Shown here piece after piece: positions 37,601 to 50,513 of a stretch of 64,000 nucleotides of DNA. The notes beneath the pieces are model-generated. The model saw only the letters and a program-made list of their open reading frames with translations. It did no database searches and was not told the origin of the DNA. Numbering within the stretch: the stretch's first letter is position 1; each line of letters starts with the position of its first letter. The position numbers and the translations under genes were made by a program. This DNA is from Echinococcus granulosus (Eukaryota; Platyhelminthes; Cestoda; Cyclophyllidea; Taeniidae): contig NW_020170411.1 in assembly GCF_000524195.1 (NCBI RefSeq), positions 62,001 to 126,000 of the forward strand, written 5' to 3'.

Positions 37601-40600
37601 AATTATCAGATAAAAGGTTTGAATTAACACACAAGTGATGGAAAAGTAGACTGGCAATCGAGAAGTTTATTTTCTGCAAAACGCTACGTTTACAAAAAAG
37701 TAGACATAAAATTTTCTACGGCATGCCTCGAAATGGCATTATCTCACTGCGCGACAGGTGCGATATCCTGTTACACAGTTGCATAGATCGAGAACGTCGT
37801 GTTTTGCGGTTGAAATTCAAGCACCTTAATTGACTCGGCCTTGCATCTTCGCGTTGGGTTTCTTTCAGTCTTCGCAAGTGAGGGAAATTCCGCGTGAATT
37901 TCCGGTTTCATCCAAAGACCATCGAGTTAGTGCGCTCGCTAGCATTCGATAGGAATTCAAACCAGCCCTTTCGGCAGTCAACAGTCGGCAATGGCAACAA
38001 AATTTAAAAGTTTGACTCGATGAAAAGCATCCTGCTCTACCTGCCTGCTAAACGAGTTAGTTATTTAAGGAAGTTATCTGGTGGTTTATGGCATAGTGTA
38101 GTGGGAACTAATTTCATGCTTAGTTAAAATGAGAAGAATTAAATTTTTAAGTGTTTAAAAAAAGGTTTTAAATATCGCACTTACCTAGTTCATACCACGG
38201 TTTTTTAGACTACAAACTCTTGGAAGTGGGCACGTGGGCTTTGTGGGTGAATGGTAAAACAGAAAATACGCTTGGTGTACTTGGTCGAACGTGTCACAGG
38301 ACTTCTATGAGACACAAATTGCCAATGTTCCCAAGAGCCACCTTTTTAAAGAAGGAAAACGTTGAGATATTTTCAGAATCAGCTTTGATGCCCAGCTTGA
38401 CATAATAAAACTTATAACTTTGATTTTTATATTTTCTCCACGTATGTGTAATAAAAGGAGGGCGTTGTTATGCCATTCAGCAATCTACTATTTTTCCGTG
38501 CTGACCAAGGTGGTAACATTTTGGACACTAATAAAATTTGGAATGACGAATTGCTAGTTTTCCGTATGAAGAATGCTTTCAACATAAACTCTCGTTCCAC
38601 TAACGAATTGATAGCTCTATAAATATGCATCTGATAGGTCTAATTCGACTGCAGCGCATAGGCTCCGCCAAGATGTTTTGGAGGATTTTCGATACAAGTT
38701 AACCGAGTACGGTACTGGTGTGATCAAAAGTAAGGAATCATTCAAATCGGACCACAGGTACTTATGCATCTAGTCGGTGCAAGGCAGTAGACAATTTCCA
38801 ATTCCATTTTAGACAGATGTGAAATTTGCTGTAAATGATATCTGTACAGTTTACATGTCACAGTGATTTTCATTTACACAAATTAACTAAATATTTCCCT
38901 TTTTGGAGGGTTAAAACTTGACGTCTTTCAAACGATCCCATGCCACAAATGTAAGACCTAGCTATTAATTTAATGGTATTAAAACTATGACTGATTTTGT
39001 GGAACCCATTCAACAAATTCTGGTACTTTGGATAAATGTTGGAGATGTTAGCGAGAGAGCTTAACGACTCCAGAGGACACCTTGTGCATTTGGAGCCTAT
39101 ACGCATCTGGAGATGAGGAGTTTAGAGGTGTTTTAAATCGCCTTTTAACAGTCCTAAAGGGGCACAAAGAGTGTAAAAAGAGAAGGTCCAATTCCTAAAT
39201 TATGCGCAGGCATGAATGCAAAGGCTTTCATTGACTTGACAGGTGTTGGACGAAATCGCTCGAGCAACACTTGGAGCAAAACCGCACCCTAAATCCGACT
39301 GATCGTCTGCGTGCCAACTGGATGCAAGTGCAGTTTCTTGCTAATAAATACCAAAACTGAATTCTTGTTATTACGTGACAAATGTACGGTGTGTGAGCGA
39401 GAATTCTCTTTTATAACTGCCGAAAGAGAAGGAGCAGCGAGAGATGACGGCCTCCATCAATGTGAATCAGCGACGTTAGCATCACCAGCAAGGCAGCGGT
39501 CATGGCCCATTTCTATCTCGTTTGTTCGTGCACTGGCTCCTGTCCTTTTTCCCCTCCTCTCTCTCCATTTTCTTCATTCTCTATCCTGCCTTTAAATACA
39601 AACCCTTTAAACTGCCTGGTTAATACAAAAAGCTTGACTTTCAGCCAGAGTGATGCTTACTAGCCTTTTTTTGCGTCTGGGTCTGATACTTTTTTCGAGT
39701 AAGTGTGATATCACCTTAAAAGACTTACCTTAAAATATTTTTTAGCAGTACTTTGCAGTGGGAGAGCGAATTGCACTCTTTGAATCTAAGAATGTGATTA
39801 CCTTCACTCCATTTATGACTTCCATTGGGACGACTAAATAATTCAATATCTTGTACATGCAATTTAGATGATCAGTTTGTCTAGGAAACCCAAATCCTGC
39901 ATCAGAAAAGTCAAAATATGCCTATATGGCTGATAAATTTTAAAGGAAACCCTTAAAATATTTATGTACTACACTTCAGCCTTATCTCTGTGTCATCTAT
40001 TTTAATCACGATCTCTTTCAACGTAAAAGGACACATCCGTGTTTTCCTGGTTAATTTGCATGAATTTGAGGTACAAATTGAATTAGTTTCAAGTCTTACC
40101 GATCATTGTCCATTACCTTATGGCTCATAACAATTGAAACCTCAAGGACTACGCATTGAGCAGTGGAATCTTAGTTGTGATCAAGCCTAAGACGTATTTT
40201 CCAAATAAATAAATCCACCTCTTTTACAGATGAACTGTCAGTGGAAAGAGGATTCCATAGCCTACAGCAAAGTTTCAGATTTATATTATGTATAGATATC
40301 TCGGGATGCATTTTTATTGCTATTAAAAATTGGAATTTGCGGAAAATTTTAGCCAAGAAACTTTACACAAAACTATATTTCCGGCAGTCTCTTCGTGACT
40401 TATAATCCATTGAAACTCTTCTACCTTAAATGCCATACTGACCACCGGTACTCACAAGAGGTTTGTTAAATTCTTACACAAATTTTCAATTAAAGTACCA
40501 AAGTTACAGAAGCAGTGACAGACCTGTGAGTAAAAATTGTCTCAAACACTGGTAAATTTTTTAATTAAACCTAATTTGAGGCTCATGAAGACTAGTTAGG

Positions 40601-43600
40601 AAATACTGAAAGAGCTAAATAAGTGGATTGGTAATTATCAAATCCCATTGGCATTCGAAACAATTAAACTACCTCTACCAATGGTCATTGATTAGCAGAT
40701 CGGCAGACTGGTAGTGGATAGGTTAAAAAAGGAAGACAGCTAGTAGTTTTTAAGGATGATAAATGACATGGCAGTATAGCCCACTGATAATAAATTGTGT
40801 GATGCCTCTACTATTGTTTGCCTTTGCCTGCCAATGTGTTACTCTAGGAGCCCACCTTCCCCTCCTCTGCTTAAATACAGAACAAACGTGCCTTTCCTTT
40901 GCCCTTCTCACGCAGTTGAAATTCATTATTGTGGTTCTTCTCTTTCAGCATAATTCTATAAGCTTGCAATGCATTCGGCACCTAAACCAATGATAAACGT
41001 TAATACATAAGGCGTCATGCCTACGATACCATTGTGACTAAGTGGGCCTACGAGTTGGCTTGTTGCTGGAGTGCGATTTTTTTCGAGGGAACCGATGGTG
41101 ACCCACTGTGATTCACTTCGATGCTAGTTTTTTTTCGTCCTTTTAGGTTTTTGTTTTTAGCGCGCTTCCCCACTTTTTCAACTCAAACTTAATTTCAGTA
41201 GCGCGAAAAAAGGTGGCTGCGGAAGTGGATCCCCGAGACTTCTACCTGTGCGTCCTTTCCACCTCGGGAACCAAATTAGTTTCGCACTAACGCCCATGCG
41301 AGACTGCTTGAGACTACTTCTAAACAGAGGCCAAATTTGAATGCATCACAAGTTGTTCATTTCTTTTAGGTAAATGGAATAGTTTCAACGATGGAAATGA
41401 AATTCACACATGTTATGCCCTCGAGACCTAACACATATAGACAGGAACCTAGTATTTGCGACAAGCATGCTGCAATTTCTACTTAATAACACATTATTTA
41501 GATATCACCTTAGTAACTGGGTCATGTTGGGATATTTTTGAAATTCAGGTCAAACCTGCTTTATATGCATGTCAAGGAAACGCGACTTTCCGGTCATAAA
41601 TAGGTAATAAATCCAGCTGTCACCTGCTAACTACCGGCTGTGTACCACCGAATTGAAATGCATGAAGTCGTAGTGATGCAAATCTTCTAACCAAAAAAGC
41701 AAATTGTATCCCGACGTTTAGCAAGGCTAAGTAATTGAAGGTCCCATAGGGGTTTGAGTACATCGATGTGTGAGAATTATTATGTTGCAATTCTCAAAAT
41801 CTCCCTTAATCATTACTTTGAAAATAGGCAAAGTAGCAGATGCGGGGGATTGTATCTAAGTCTCTCAAATAAACCGATTTTATGGAAAGGATGACACAGT
41901 TCGTCTTTATCTATTTTCCTCTTTTTAGTGCAAAATCAAGGTCTCTGGATAACGGTGACTGGCCGCACCGACTGGAAAATAAAAATCCAGCATGGAGACA
42001 GATCTCATCTCTCATTCCGCCTTTCGACGTCGCTTCATTTATGGGTCCACTTTTTACCATCGTCTGGTCCGTCAGTTGGAATTGAAAAGAAAGTTGCGTT
42101 TACCGGTTCTTATTCCTTATCGTCACGGCAGCTTTTCACGAGTTCCCCATCACCTCTATTTGCCGATCAGCAGTCACTTGCAGAAACAGTCAGCTAATCA
42201 GCCAACCAATGGAGGGTGTTATATCTCCGGTTGCAAAGATGACTAAGTAATAGGACGTAAAATGAATATTAAAATTTGTGGTTCCTCCTAAGTTGACGGA
42301 CCCCTACACAGCGGATTTTGTTCCACGTGCAATGATTAATCTATTCACATTAATATTTAAAGTAATCAACTTTAACCATTAAATTGCTTCTAGAAAACCA
42401 TACAGGTTATTTATTAGAAAATAAAACTTCCCTCTGCAGCCAATGTTAGACAGCCTTCAGGCTTTATTTCAATTTTTTCAAAACCTTTCTTCCTTATAGA
42501 GTAACTTTTCCCACTCCTTTTAATATTTTATTCATTTTTATTCGTTATCTTAACCTTGTATTGAACCGATACCAAGGAACACAAAGTTGCGCCTAGAATC
42601 GGGAAATGGTTGTTTACTGAGAGTAATAATTATTTATGTAGGTAAAGAAATGTCAAAATCAGTGCTACTTTCAGATGAGATCATTAAAATGGAATCATAG
42701 GTTATGCTCACTATGACCCCATCAATTAAGGGGTGATAGTAATCGCATCCTAATTTTATTTCGGAGAGCAATAATTTGTTAACGTTGAATTTGCACGACA
42801 GTCCGCCCTCCCGTTTGATATTTCTCGAACTTACACACTGGAGGTATTCTGTGTTGTTTGAACGTTTCACTGATGCAAAAAATATGTTTTGCGCAAACCT
42901 CTCTTTAATCACTAAAATTATCCTGAATTCTTAGCTTCCCCTGCCTAAGCTTATGAGACAGCTATTCAACAGCTATGCTCCATCCCTATGTTAAATACAA
43001 TTTTGAAAAGGTATTCCGAACAAGCCATTGTAGTTTAGTGACATTACTATCTAAACTGCAGCGTAAAGTTGTCTAAAAGATCTTCATTTATTGCAAGATG
43101 GCCGTAAGATTGATACACAAAGCCACGTAAAAAAGGGCTCTGGAGTCGACCTCGGTTGAACTGAGAAATGATATATCAAGCTTAAGCTGTGAAGGATGTA
43201 GCTTTGGATAATTTTATCAGATCAAGGCAACAATCATCTAGATCGCTTGCACCTTTTACCGTGGTTGCTCTTCAGAATTGCTCAATTGATTGTACTTTCT
43301 CGTCCGAACAAATTCATCCCCTATTTGACGCTTTCTAATCACACAAATTAAGTGTATACCTTAACCTTACAGTAAATTATGGAATTATTAACTTACAAAT
43401 GCTAAAATCAACCACAAAACTTTAAACTGTTACTTTTATAAAAGAACTTTTACTGAGGCGGTCAGCAAAGTATCGTGATATTTCCATGACAATGACGTTA
43501 GAACTCAATTTGTAATGTCAAGCTAGACAAACTCACTAGATAATGAAAAAAAGTTAATTTTAGCTGTGCTTATTATCTAATTTCTTCGCTTTCCTATTAG

Positions 43601-44500
43601 AGAAGAATACAAAATTTTCTAATACTTGCTTATGACCGTTTTTAGAATGCAGAGCTACGATAACAATGCGATGCACAGTGCTCCTAAATTTCCTATCATT
43701 CAAATAACTTTGATTTTTATCAGACTTTCATGCGATTAATGAAAGCGCTCTCGACTAAACCAATACAAATTCATCCTTTTTTTTGCTGCGGCGATTATTG
43801 TAAGATCTTCCAAATCTACCGGATTACTCCACAATAGGTTCATTGAGAAACGTAGTTTTAATGTGGAAGCTTTCCCGCTTCCGACTACTTTAATATTGTG
43901 AAATAAATAGGTTGACGATTCCGCTCTTTCCATGCTTGTCATATATCATTAATAACACAGAGGGTAGATGTTAATTGCTTGATTGATAACGCAAAAGGCA
44001 TCTGTGTTCATTTCATTAGGCATTAGCCATTTTATGCACTTTTGAGGTCAACTATAAGGAAGGAGCATTTTTCCTTTAAAATGATTAGCAACTCCACATT
44101 TGGGTTAACGAGACAGTAAGATTGAGCAGTCTCGGCACACACAAACTAAGATTTCACACCTAGCACAGATAAAACTGTGTGACCAATCATAGCACTGTAA
44201 AGTGCCTCCCCTGATTGGCGGATTGCCACTGGAGTTGCCGAAGTGCAGTGCCTCAGAATTGGCTGGCCATATCTAAGCACACATACACACAAGCACCCAT
44301 AAAGGGAATTGAAATTGTTAAAAAGGGGAGAGGAAATTTCCTGCATGTGTGTGTGTACAGGTGAGTGAGTGCCCATTCAGTTATCAAACAGACCGTCAGA
44401 ACTCCACCTTCAGCCTTTTAGCGTATGCGTGTGTATGTGGCCTCACCCTTCCCCGAATTCGCACACGTACGCACACACACCCAGCCTCTCCCCCCCGACA
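34601..44500. other. Gene desert, part 3, upstream of Notch ligand
   Basis: No recognisable gene. Contains a perfect inverted repeat GGAAATTC-CGCGT-GAATTTCC at 37883-37903 and scattered short open frames without known domains. Its position directly upstream of a developmental signalling gene makes it a candidate home for distal enhancers, but that is inference. Confidence 0.4.
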
Positions 44501-44620
44501 GAGCCAATCACAGCTGTCCGTCACCGGTTTATATGAGGAAGGTGCGGAAACAGGAGCGATCAGTCAAATTTTAGGCGGACATAATCACCACTGTACGCAC
44601 ACGCACACCTACCGGCAGAG
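44259..44620. repeat. Interrupted CA/TG microsatellite tracts
   Basis: Several short runs of (CA)n, (TG)n and ACGCACAC-type repeats (about 44274-44292, 44344-44356, 44461-44480, 44595-44610) surround the Notch-ligand promoter. A related TG-rich tract lies at about 45045-45068 in intron 1. Confidence 0.65.
44528..44566 (+). promoter_or_regulatory. Core promoter of the Notch ligand (TATA + Inr)
   Basis: TTTATATGA at 44528-44536 followed about 30 nt later by TCAGTCA (44560-44566), an initiator-like sequence. Spacing fits a canonical TATA/Inr promoter, giving a 5' leader of about 78 nt before the ATG at 44640. Unlike the other genes here, no trans-splice acceptor is needed to explain this start. 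Confidence 0.5.
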
Positions 44621-44639
44621 TTCAACGCAGTTGGAATTT

Positions 44640-47600
44640 ATGCTGGCAATGGCTATCAAAACTCGACTGGCATACTACGTTTTCCTCACGTTGTTTTGCG
44701 TAAGTTCGTACAGTCCACAGATTTTTTATCACTTTATCAGTATTTTATGCTGTTTAAACTGGTAGTTAAATAGAATTTAAAGCATGTGATAGGACCATGC
44801 GCATTCATGTACAAGCCGACAGGATTTAAATTGCTAATGCACCATAGCTAGCCGGCTTTGGGAGTGCCACTAGCATTAGGGTTTTTCCTCCTTAAGGTAC
44901 TGCCATGCTACCAACTATGGGTCTTGAAGGAAGGTACAATGTTAGGAATGGGTAGAACTCCCGACTAACTTAAAGCAAAATGAATAATTGGGCTATTTTT
45001 CTTGGTTATTTTCGCCTGAAAGAAAACAGGGCGAGTGCGATGTTTGTGTGTGCATGTGTGCGTGTGTTAGAAATGACCGTTCAGTGATATCTGAACATCT
45101 GGCATTTCGTGAAGAAAACTATTTTGACAAGCGAAAGACTGATTGATTTGCTATGCGTGTTTGTTGGATTGCACTTATGCACGAGTTTGTGTTTCCACAG
45201 TCCTCTTAACACATGCTTAATTGTTCACGTTTCAATGTACGCATCTAAATTAAATACTTGGATTCGGCACTAACAAATACTGGGTTATACGTCCCCAAGA
45301 GCTGAAATTTGGCCGTAACAAGCAATGAAAGGTTTAATTAGGCAATGTAATCAGTTGGAGGATTCTGCCCTGCTTCTCGTCCTTCTAGTGGATTGTGAGT
45401 TAAAGGGAAATAAGAGCAATCAAGTTCCCGCAGTGTGAATGAGATACGGCAACATGATTCAGACTTTCAGATACTCGGATTTGGCTACTAGCTGTTGGCA
45501 AAACATTACTAACAAATTGACGCCCCACATTGAAATCGGCATTCTTTCGCTTTATTTGGCATAAAATAAAACAGAATTAGCAGATACAATTCATTTATGG
45601 AAATCTTTGCAATTAGTTTCTTTGTTTTGATGGACTTCGGTCTGGAATAACTTCGTGGAAGCCTTAGCCTTTAATTCACTAGATCTTTCCAAAAATGTTT
45701 CAAACAAAGGCCATATCAATATTTAGAACACTATGGATGCTTATTTGATGGTCTATCTTTGCCACTAGATTGAAGTGACATTTAAAAGTCGGATTCATTC
45801 ATTAGCTAGGAAATAGCAGATCTATGTCATAAGTATTCTTTGACAGGAATTAGCCTACAGAGAAGTCCAGGCCTTACAACAAGATATGATTGCTTGTACA
45901 ACTTACTTGAGATGCAGTAAGTGCTTACCTAAGCCTTGTCATTAAAAAGTTCCACCATAACCATCTTGTATTCTTTGAGAAAGGCCGGGATCATCTTGGA
46001 ACAACAATAGCCACCTGAATAAATTGTCAGAACAGTTGCCGAAACTCTTGCATCTTTTGATAATGTTGATGCACAGCAAATACTCACATGTCAAGTTCAA
46101 TTTTCTAAGTTTATTACCAGTAAATTCTTGAAATCCGATGTATTTATAGGCAAAAAAAACTACGGTTTTCCCCTTGAAAGTGCGCTTATTCCCTCTTCTT
46201 TGGCAATTGAATATGAGGCCCTGATGGGAGCTGGCCAATTACGAATCCTTCATCCACTTAGCATTCCACTTTCATAGAATCAACACAGATAAATGCAATC
46301 CAAAAGTTCACTCTTCCTTAATCACATGTTGAATAAAATGAAATGAGGTGTTGAAAGAGCAGTGAAGTAAGTAAGTCATGTCAAGTGGCTTAGAACAAAA
46401 AAGGTAAATTAACGTTTAGGTTAACAGTAATGTGACTGGCTAATTTCATCCTTTAAAGGTGTGAAGGAATATCAATCACAAAACGTGACAGAATCCTTTT
46501 ATGCCATTTGTTACGTGTCAACTGCATTTCTTGTGGATGAAAAATTGCCGTGGATTCAAAACTAGTCTGGATTGCTACTGTAGCCCCCAGCAATTGTTAC
46601 CGATTGAATAGATGATACGATAAAGTTTAAAGTCTATAGTCAATGAGTAATAACTTTAAGTCCGGCAGTTTTTATACTGGATGTTTTTAACTAGTCTTTG
46701 TGGCAATTTGTATCCCTGTAGAATAGCTGAAAATACCTGCTTGTCAGGTGTCATAAACTGCTGCAATTTTATGTGGTATTTCGTCAAAATATATTTGATT
46801 GTAATGTGCATTCCAAACCGAATAAATACTCTCATTTTATTCATTTATAAAGACGAAAATTAGTAAAGTATCCAAATATAGTAAAATTCACTACAACATG
46901 GCTGTTAACGAGCAACAACATTCGGGGACTTCCAAATCAACAGAAAATATCTAGAATGATTGCATTAAAGATAGGACATATTAATTCACTGCAACCTCTT
47001 TTCCTTTGGACTTTAACCTCAACTCTCTGCCTTAGCCCTACTTTTGAAGTGCCGCCTTCAAAAAACCTATTGTATTTCCTCTCTTTTAATAATGACTTCA
47101 CCAACCATTTATGCATTACTATAGGCAACATGGGATATTATAATAGTTAAATCTCAAAAAGATTTCATTTTATTAATAATCAACACTGCATAGACTTTTT
47201 AAAAAAACGGTGAACATTAAATTTTACAATGTCGCCTTTGCCTAACCGTGCAGTGGCTGCTAGTGGTGATTGACGGGAACAAAGTGCCATCACTCAAACG
47301 CCGTTTCCGCTGCCGTCCTTTTCCCCCCATTAATTACATGATGTGCGGTTGCAGGCTCGGCTTACCGACACCTAACGCATTGTTGTGCCAAAGATTCACA
47401 CGAAGTGTATTTGCCTATCAAAAAAATGCTCCCCTTCGTTTCCTCCCTTCACTTCTTATTCTTCAATAATTGTAACCAGAAAAACCCTTCGCTGCGATGT
47501 TTCAGACCCTTGTGGCGGGAGGTGGCATATTCGAAATTCGTGTTGAAAGATTTCAACTGGACGAGAACTTCCCAGCTGCCAAATGCTGCCCTCAGGATGA

Positions 47601-50513
47601 CGATGAAGATGCTGACAGGTCCTTCACCGCCTGTCTTGCCAAATGCCAATTCCTCGTTCGGGTATGTTCTGCAATTAGTACACTTTTTGAGTAAATTAAT
47701 GAAAACTAAGGCATTTGTCGTAGCCCAAGAAGCTCTTACAAGCTGTCGATTAAGCGACTTATGTTCGAGTTCCTGTTCTTTAGGTTTGTCTGGACAAATA
47801 TCAGACCGTCTGGAATGCTAACAGGCAACCTGAATGCCCATTAGGGAGTAAAGTCGCTCCACTTCCGTTAGCACAGCTGAAGAAGCCACTGGTCAACATC
47901 AGTTTTCCTGTTCTAACAACGTGGAGGGTAATTTGCTGTTGGTGGCTAAATTTTGCACTAAAATACCCTCTTAATAACCATATTTTTTATTTTTAGGAAA
48001 ATTTTACACTAATACTGGATATTCTCCATGGCACCGGTGAAACAAGTAGGGATTAATCCCGTTTGACTTCTTTTTGAAGTATAAATCATTTTGGCAATCG
48101 TTTTATGTTTTGATGCATAGATCCACCAAAATTGCTCTTCCGACTACCCTCAAATGAAGTCAACTTTACTTCGCACCACCACTGGAAAGTGAAATCATTC
48201 GGGAGTCGCTCACCGCTTGCATACGGAAAACCACACTCTCAAATGGCGCCCACACAACGTGGAATCGGGCTCAGCGTTCTCACGACGTTCACTTTCAAAT
48301 GTTCACCCGGATTCTCTGGCCCACTGTGTGAAAATAAGTGCGATCCAGAAGACAGCCAATTAGAATCTGCTGATTGCGAATCGGATGAGACAAGGTGTCC
48401 CCAAGGCTACAAGGGTCAACGCTGTGACATACGTAAGGACAGTTAGCTCAACGATACCAGTAATTTCATAATTCCTAACCTAGGTCCATTCAACTTTATG
48501 AAACGCTAGTCTAGGAATCGTGAGCTTTTACTCTAAATTCACTTTCGCCCTTTGCAGCGATTTGTACCAAAGGATGTCAAAATGGTGATTGCGTTGACCC
48601 TGATACTTGCAGGTGAGCAATAGTAAACTTACATGCTCCCCTTACTTTCAAGACTTTCTTGCGTGAAAACTTACGTGACCTATTACTGAAACAAAAATGG
48701 GAAAAAAGGCATCGATTTATTATTTGGCATAAATCCTCATATCGAAACATATTTGGTTATGGTGCAACTCTTCATGAATTCCTAATACTGCTCCCAATTT
48801 ATTTAGATGCCATCAGGGTTGGACGGGAGAAGACTGTAGCGTCTGTCAAGTCTATCCAGGTTGCAAACACGGTTCATGCTCCTTCGACCCGAAGAAAAAT
48901 CGCCAGCTTCCCTTCACGTGCTTCTGCGAGGATGGTTGGGGTGGAATGCTTTGTGATATAGGTAAACCAACTATATCAGCCACATTCGATGCCTCCCTTT
49001 CATTGGTTGATAAAAAGTGCACTACTTAGATTCCATGTTTACTTTCGCAGATCTTCAATTCTGTCAGAATAATAAGGGAGTTTGCAAGAACAATGGGAAA
49101 TGTGAAAATGTCAGAAGCCCCAGTGGTCAGCCCTACCGTTGCATCTGCCTGCCCGGTTTCCGAGGTGACCACTGTGAGATGATGCAACTCGACTGTCTCA
49201 GCCATGGCTGCCGCAACGGTGGCCAGTGTACCCAGCACATGGATGGACAGGTGGACGATTTATATTCAAAATATTTGTACTCAAATGCAAACAGTAGGCT
49301 AAATCTCTTCATAATTATTGCAGACCCGATGCATTTGCCCAAAGGGTTACTATGGCAATTTGTGCGAATTCAATCAGACAGTTTGCTCAGAGCATCCCTG
49401 TCAAGCCGCCAATTCAGTTTGCCATCCATTATCCCGACCGAAAAATGGGCGACAGTTCTACTGTGCGTGCCCACCCGGCTATACTGGAGAGAATTGCGAA
49501 ATCAACGTTGATGACTGTGCATCAGAGCCCTGCCGAAATGGTAAGTGCTACCTCCTGAGTATAGTTTGAGTTAATTTCACTCATATCAAAGTGTCAAAAC
49601 GCCATCTTTTGAATGATTTATTATAGGAGCATTTTGTGAAGATCTTATCAGCAGTTACCGATGCATCTGCCCGTCTGGTTTCTCCGGGATTTGGTGCGAA
49701 AATCGTGAAGTTGAATGTCCTCCAAACACTTGCTCGAAGGGCTCTACATGCTACAAAACTAAAGACGGCACTTTTAAGTGTTCTCCCATAAGTGAGACTA
49801 ACTTCCAAAAATATCAAAGTTATTCGACTGCCAACACTACCTTGTTAACCTCCGCAGAGCCTTTAACCTCGGATAAGGGCAGTATTGTCATGGTTCATTT
49901 GCAGCCCTCCTTCCTCAGTCTTACAATTGGCATTCCCGTTGCTGTCGCACTCTCCGGTCTTGTCCTAGCCATCGCCGTATGTCTCTTCATGGCAGCCTGC
50001 CTATGGAGACGTGAAAAGACTCAATCAAAAAGAAAGCCACCCCCGCAAAACTTTTCCCCTAAATTTCAACTAGAAGAAGACATGAACGGCTATGCCTCGG
50101 AAACTTCTACCGTTTGGTCGGCCTACGAACCACTCAATTCACTGCGCTCTGATGAGACCACATTACCCAAGCTTTCCCTTTACCCAAAACTCAAAGGAGA
50201 GGACAAGATAAAACACTTAGAACCCTCATTGTACCACCAACAGCGGTACTGTGAAGCGCCGTCGAATCGTCCCTTCTCAACTGTCCTTTCTTCTACGTCT
50301 ACTTATGAAACACCCTGCAGCTATGAGGACACCAGTGTACCCACACTACCTCCACGGCCCTCGAGGATCGGTTCAATCATCGCCTATCCACCCACCTTCC
50401 TCCGACCCATCCTCTACCCCTTTGCTCCGCAGGCAACATTTCCCGGTCAGCGTTTCACCAAATCGCCAACTGATTTGGCCTATACCACGCTCACTGAAGA
50501 TAATAAAAGGTAA
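44640..50513 (+). CDS. Delta-like Notch ligand (DSL-EGF transmembrane protein)
   Basis: Single-pass ligand for Notch in cell-cell signalling. Exons: 44640-44699 (signal peptide, 20 residues), 47506-47661, 47784-47927, 47997-48045, 48121-48432, 48558-48612, 48807-48961, 49051-49250, 49324-49540, 49627-50513; about 744 residues. After the signal comes an MNNL-type N-terminal region, then a DSL domain at about 195-240 with six cysteines (CSPGFSGPLCENKC ... CPQGYKGQRC). Six complete EGF repeats follow, and a seventh that shows only four cysteines before a Ser/Thr-rich stalk. The membrane segment is at about 546-572, starting with SLTIGIPVAVALSG, followed by a Lys/Arg stop-transfer and a 172-residue cytoplasmic tail rich in Ser, Pro and Tyr. 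There is no von Willebrand C region, so it is Delta- rather than Jagged-like. The first intron is 2.8 kb. A 66-nt in-frame GTGAG...GCAG segment in exon 10 might be an intron. Confidence 0.9.
44700..47505 (+). other. Intron 1 of the Notch ligand
   Basis: 2.8-kb intron separating the signal-peptide exon from the rest. It has a GTAAGT donor and a TTTCAG acceptor, and holds a TG-rich tract at 45045-45068. No nested gene is recognised on either strand. Confidence 0.6.

Noticed and set aside
18783..44500. GTGGGAA cores resembling Notch effector (CSL) sites, e.g. 28406-28413
   Set aside because: About five 7-mer cores in 26 kb on two strands is near chance, and only one has the fuller consensus.
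44349..44765. 138-codon plus-strand frame read as one protein
   Set aside because: Only its end (44640-44699) is coding, as the signal-peptide exon. The rest is promoter and CA/TG repeats, and it runs past a perfect GTAAGT donor.
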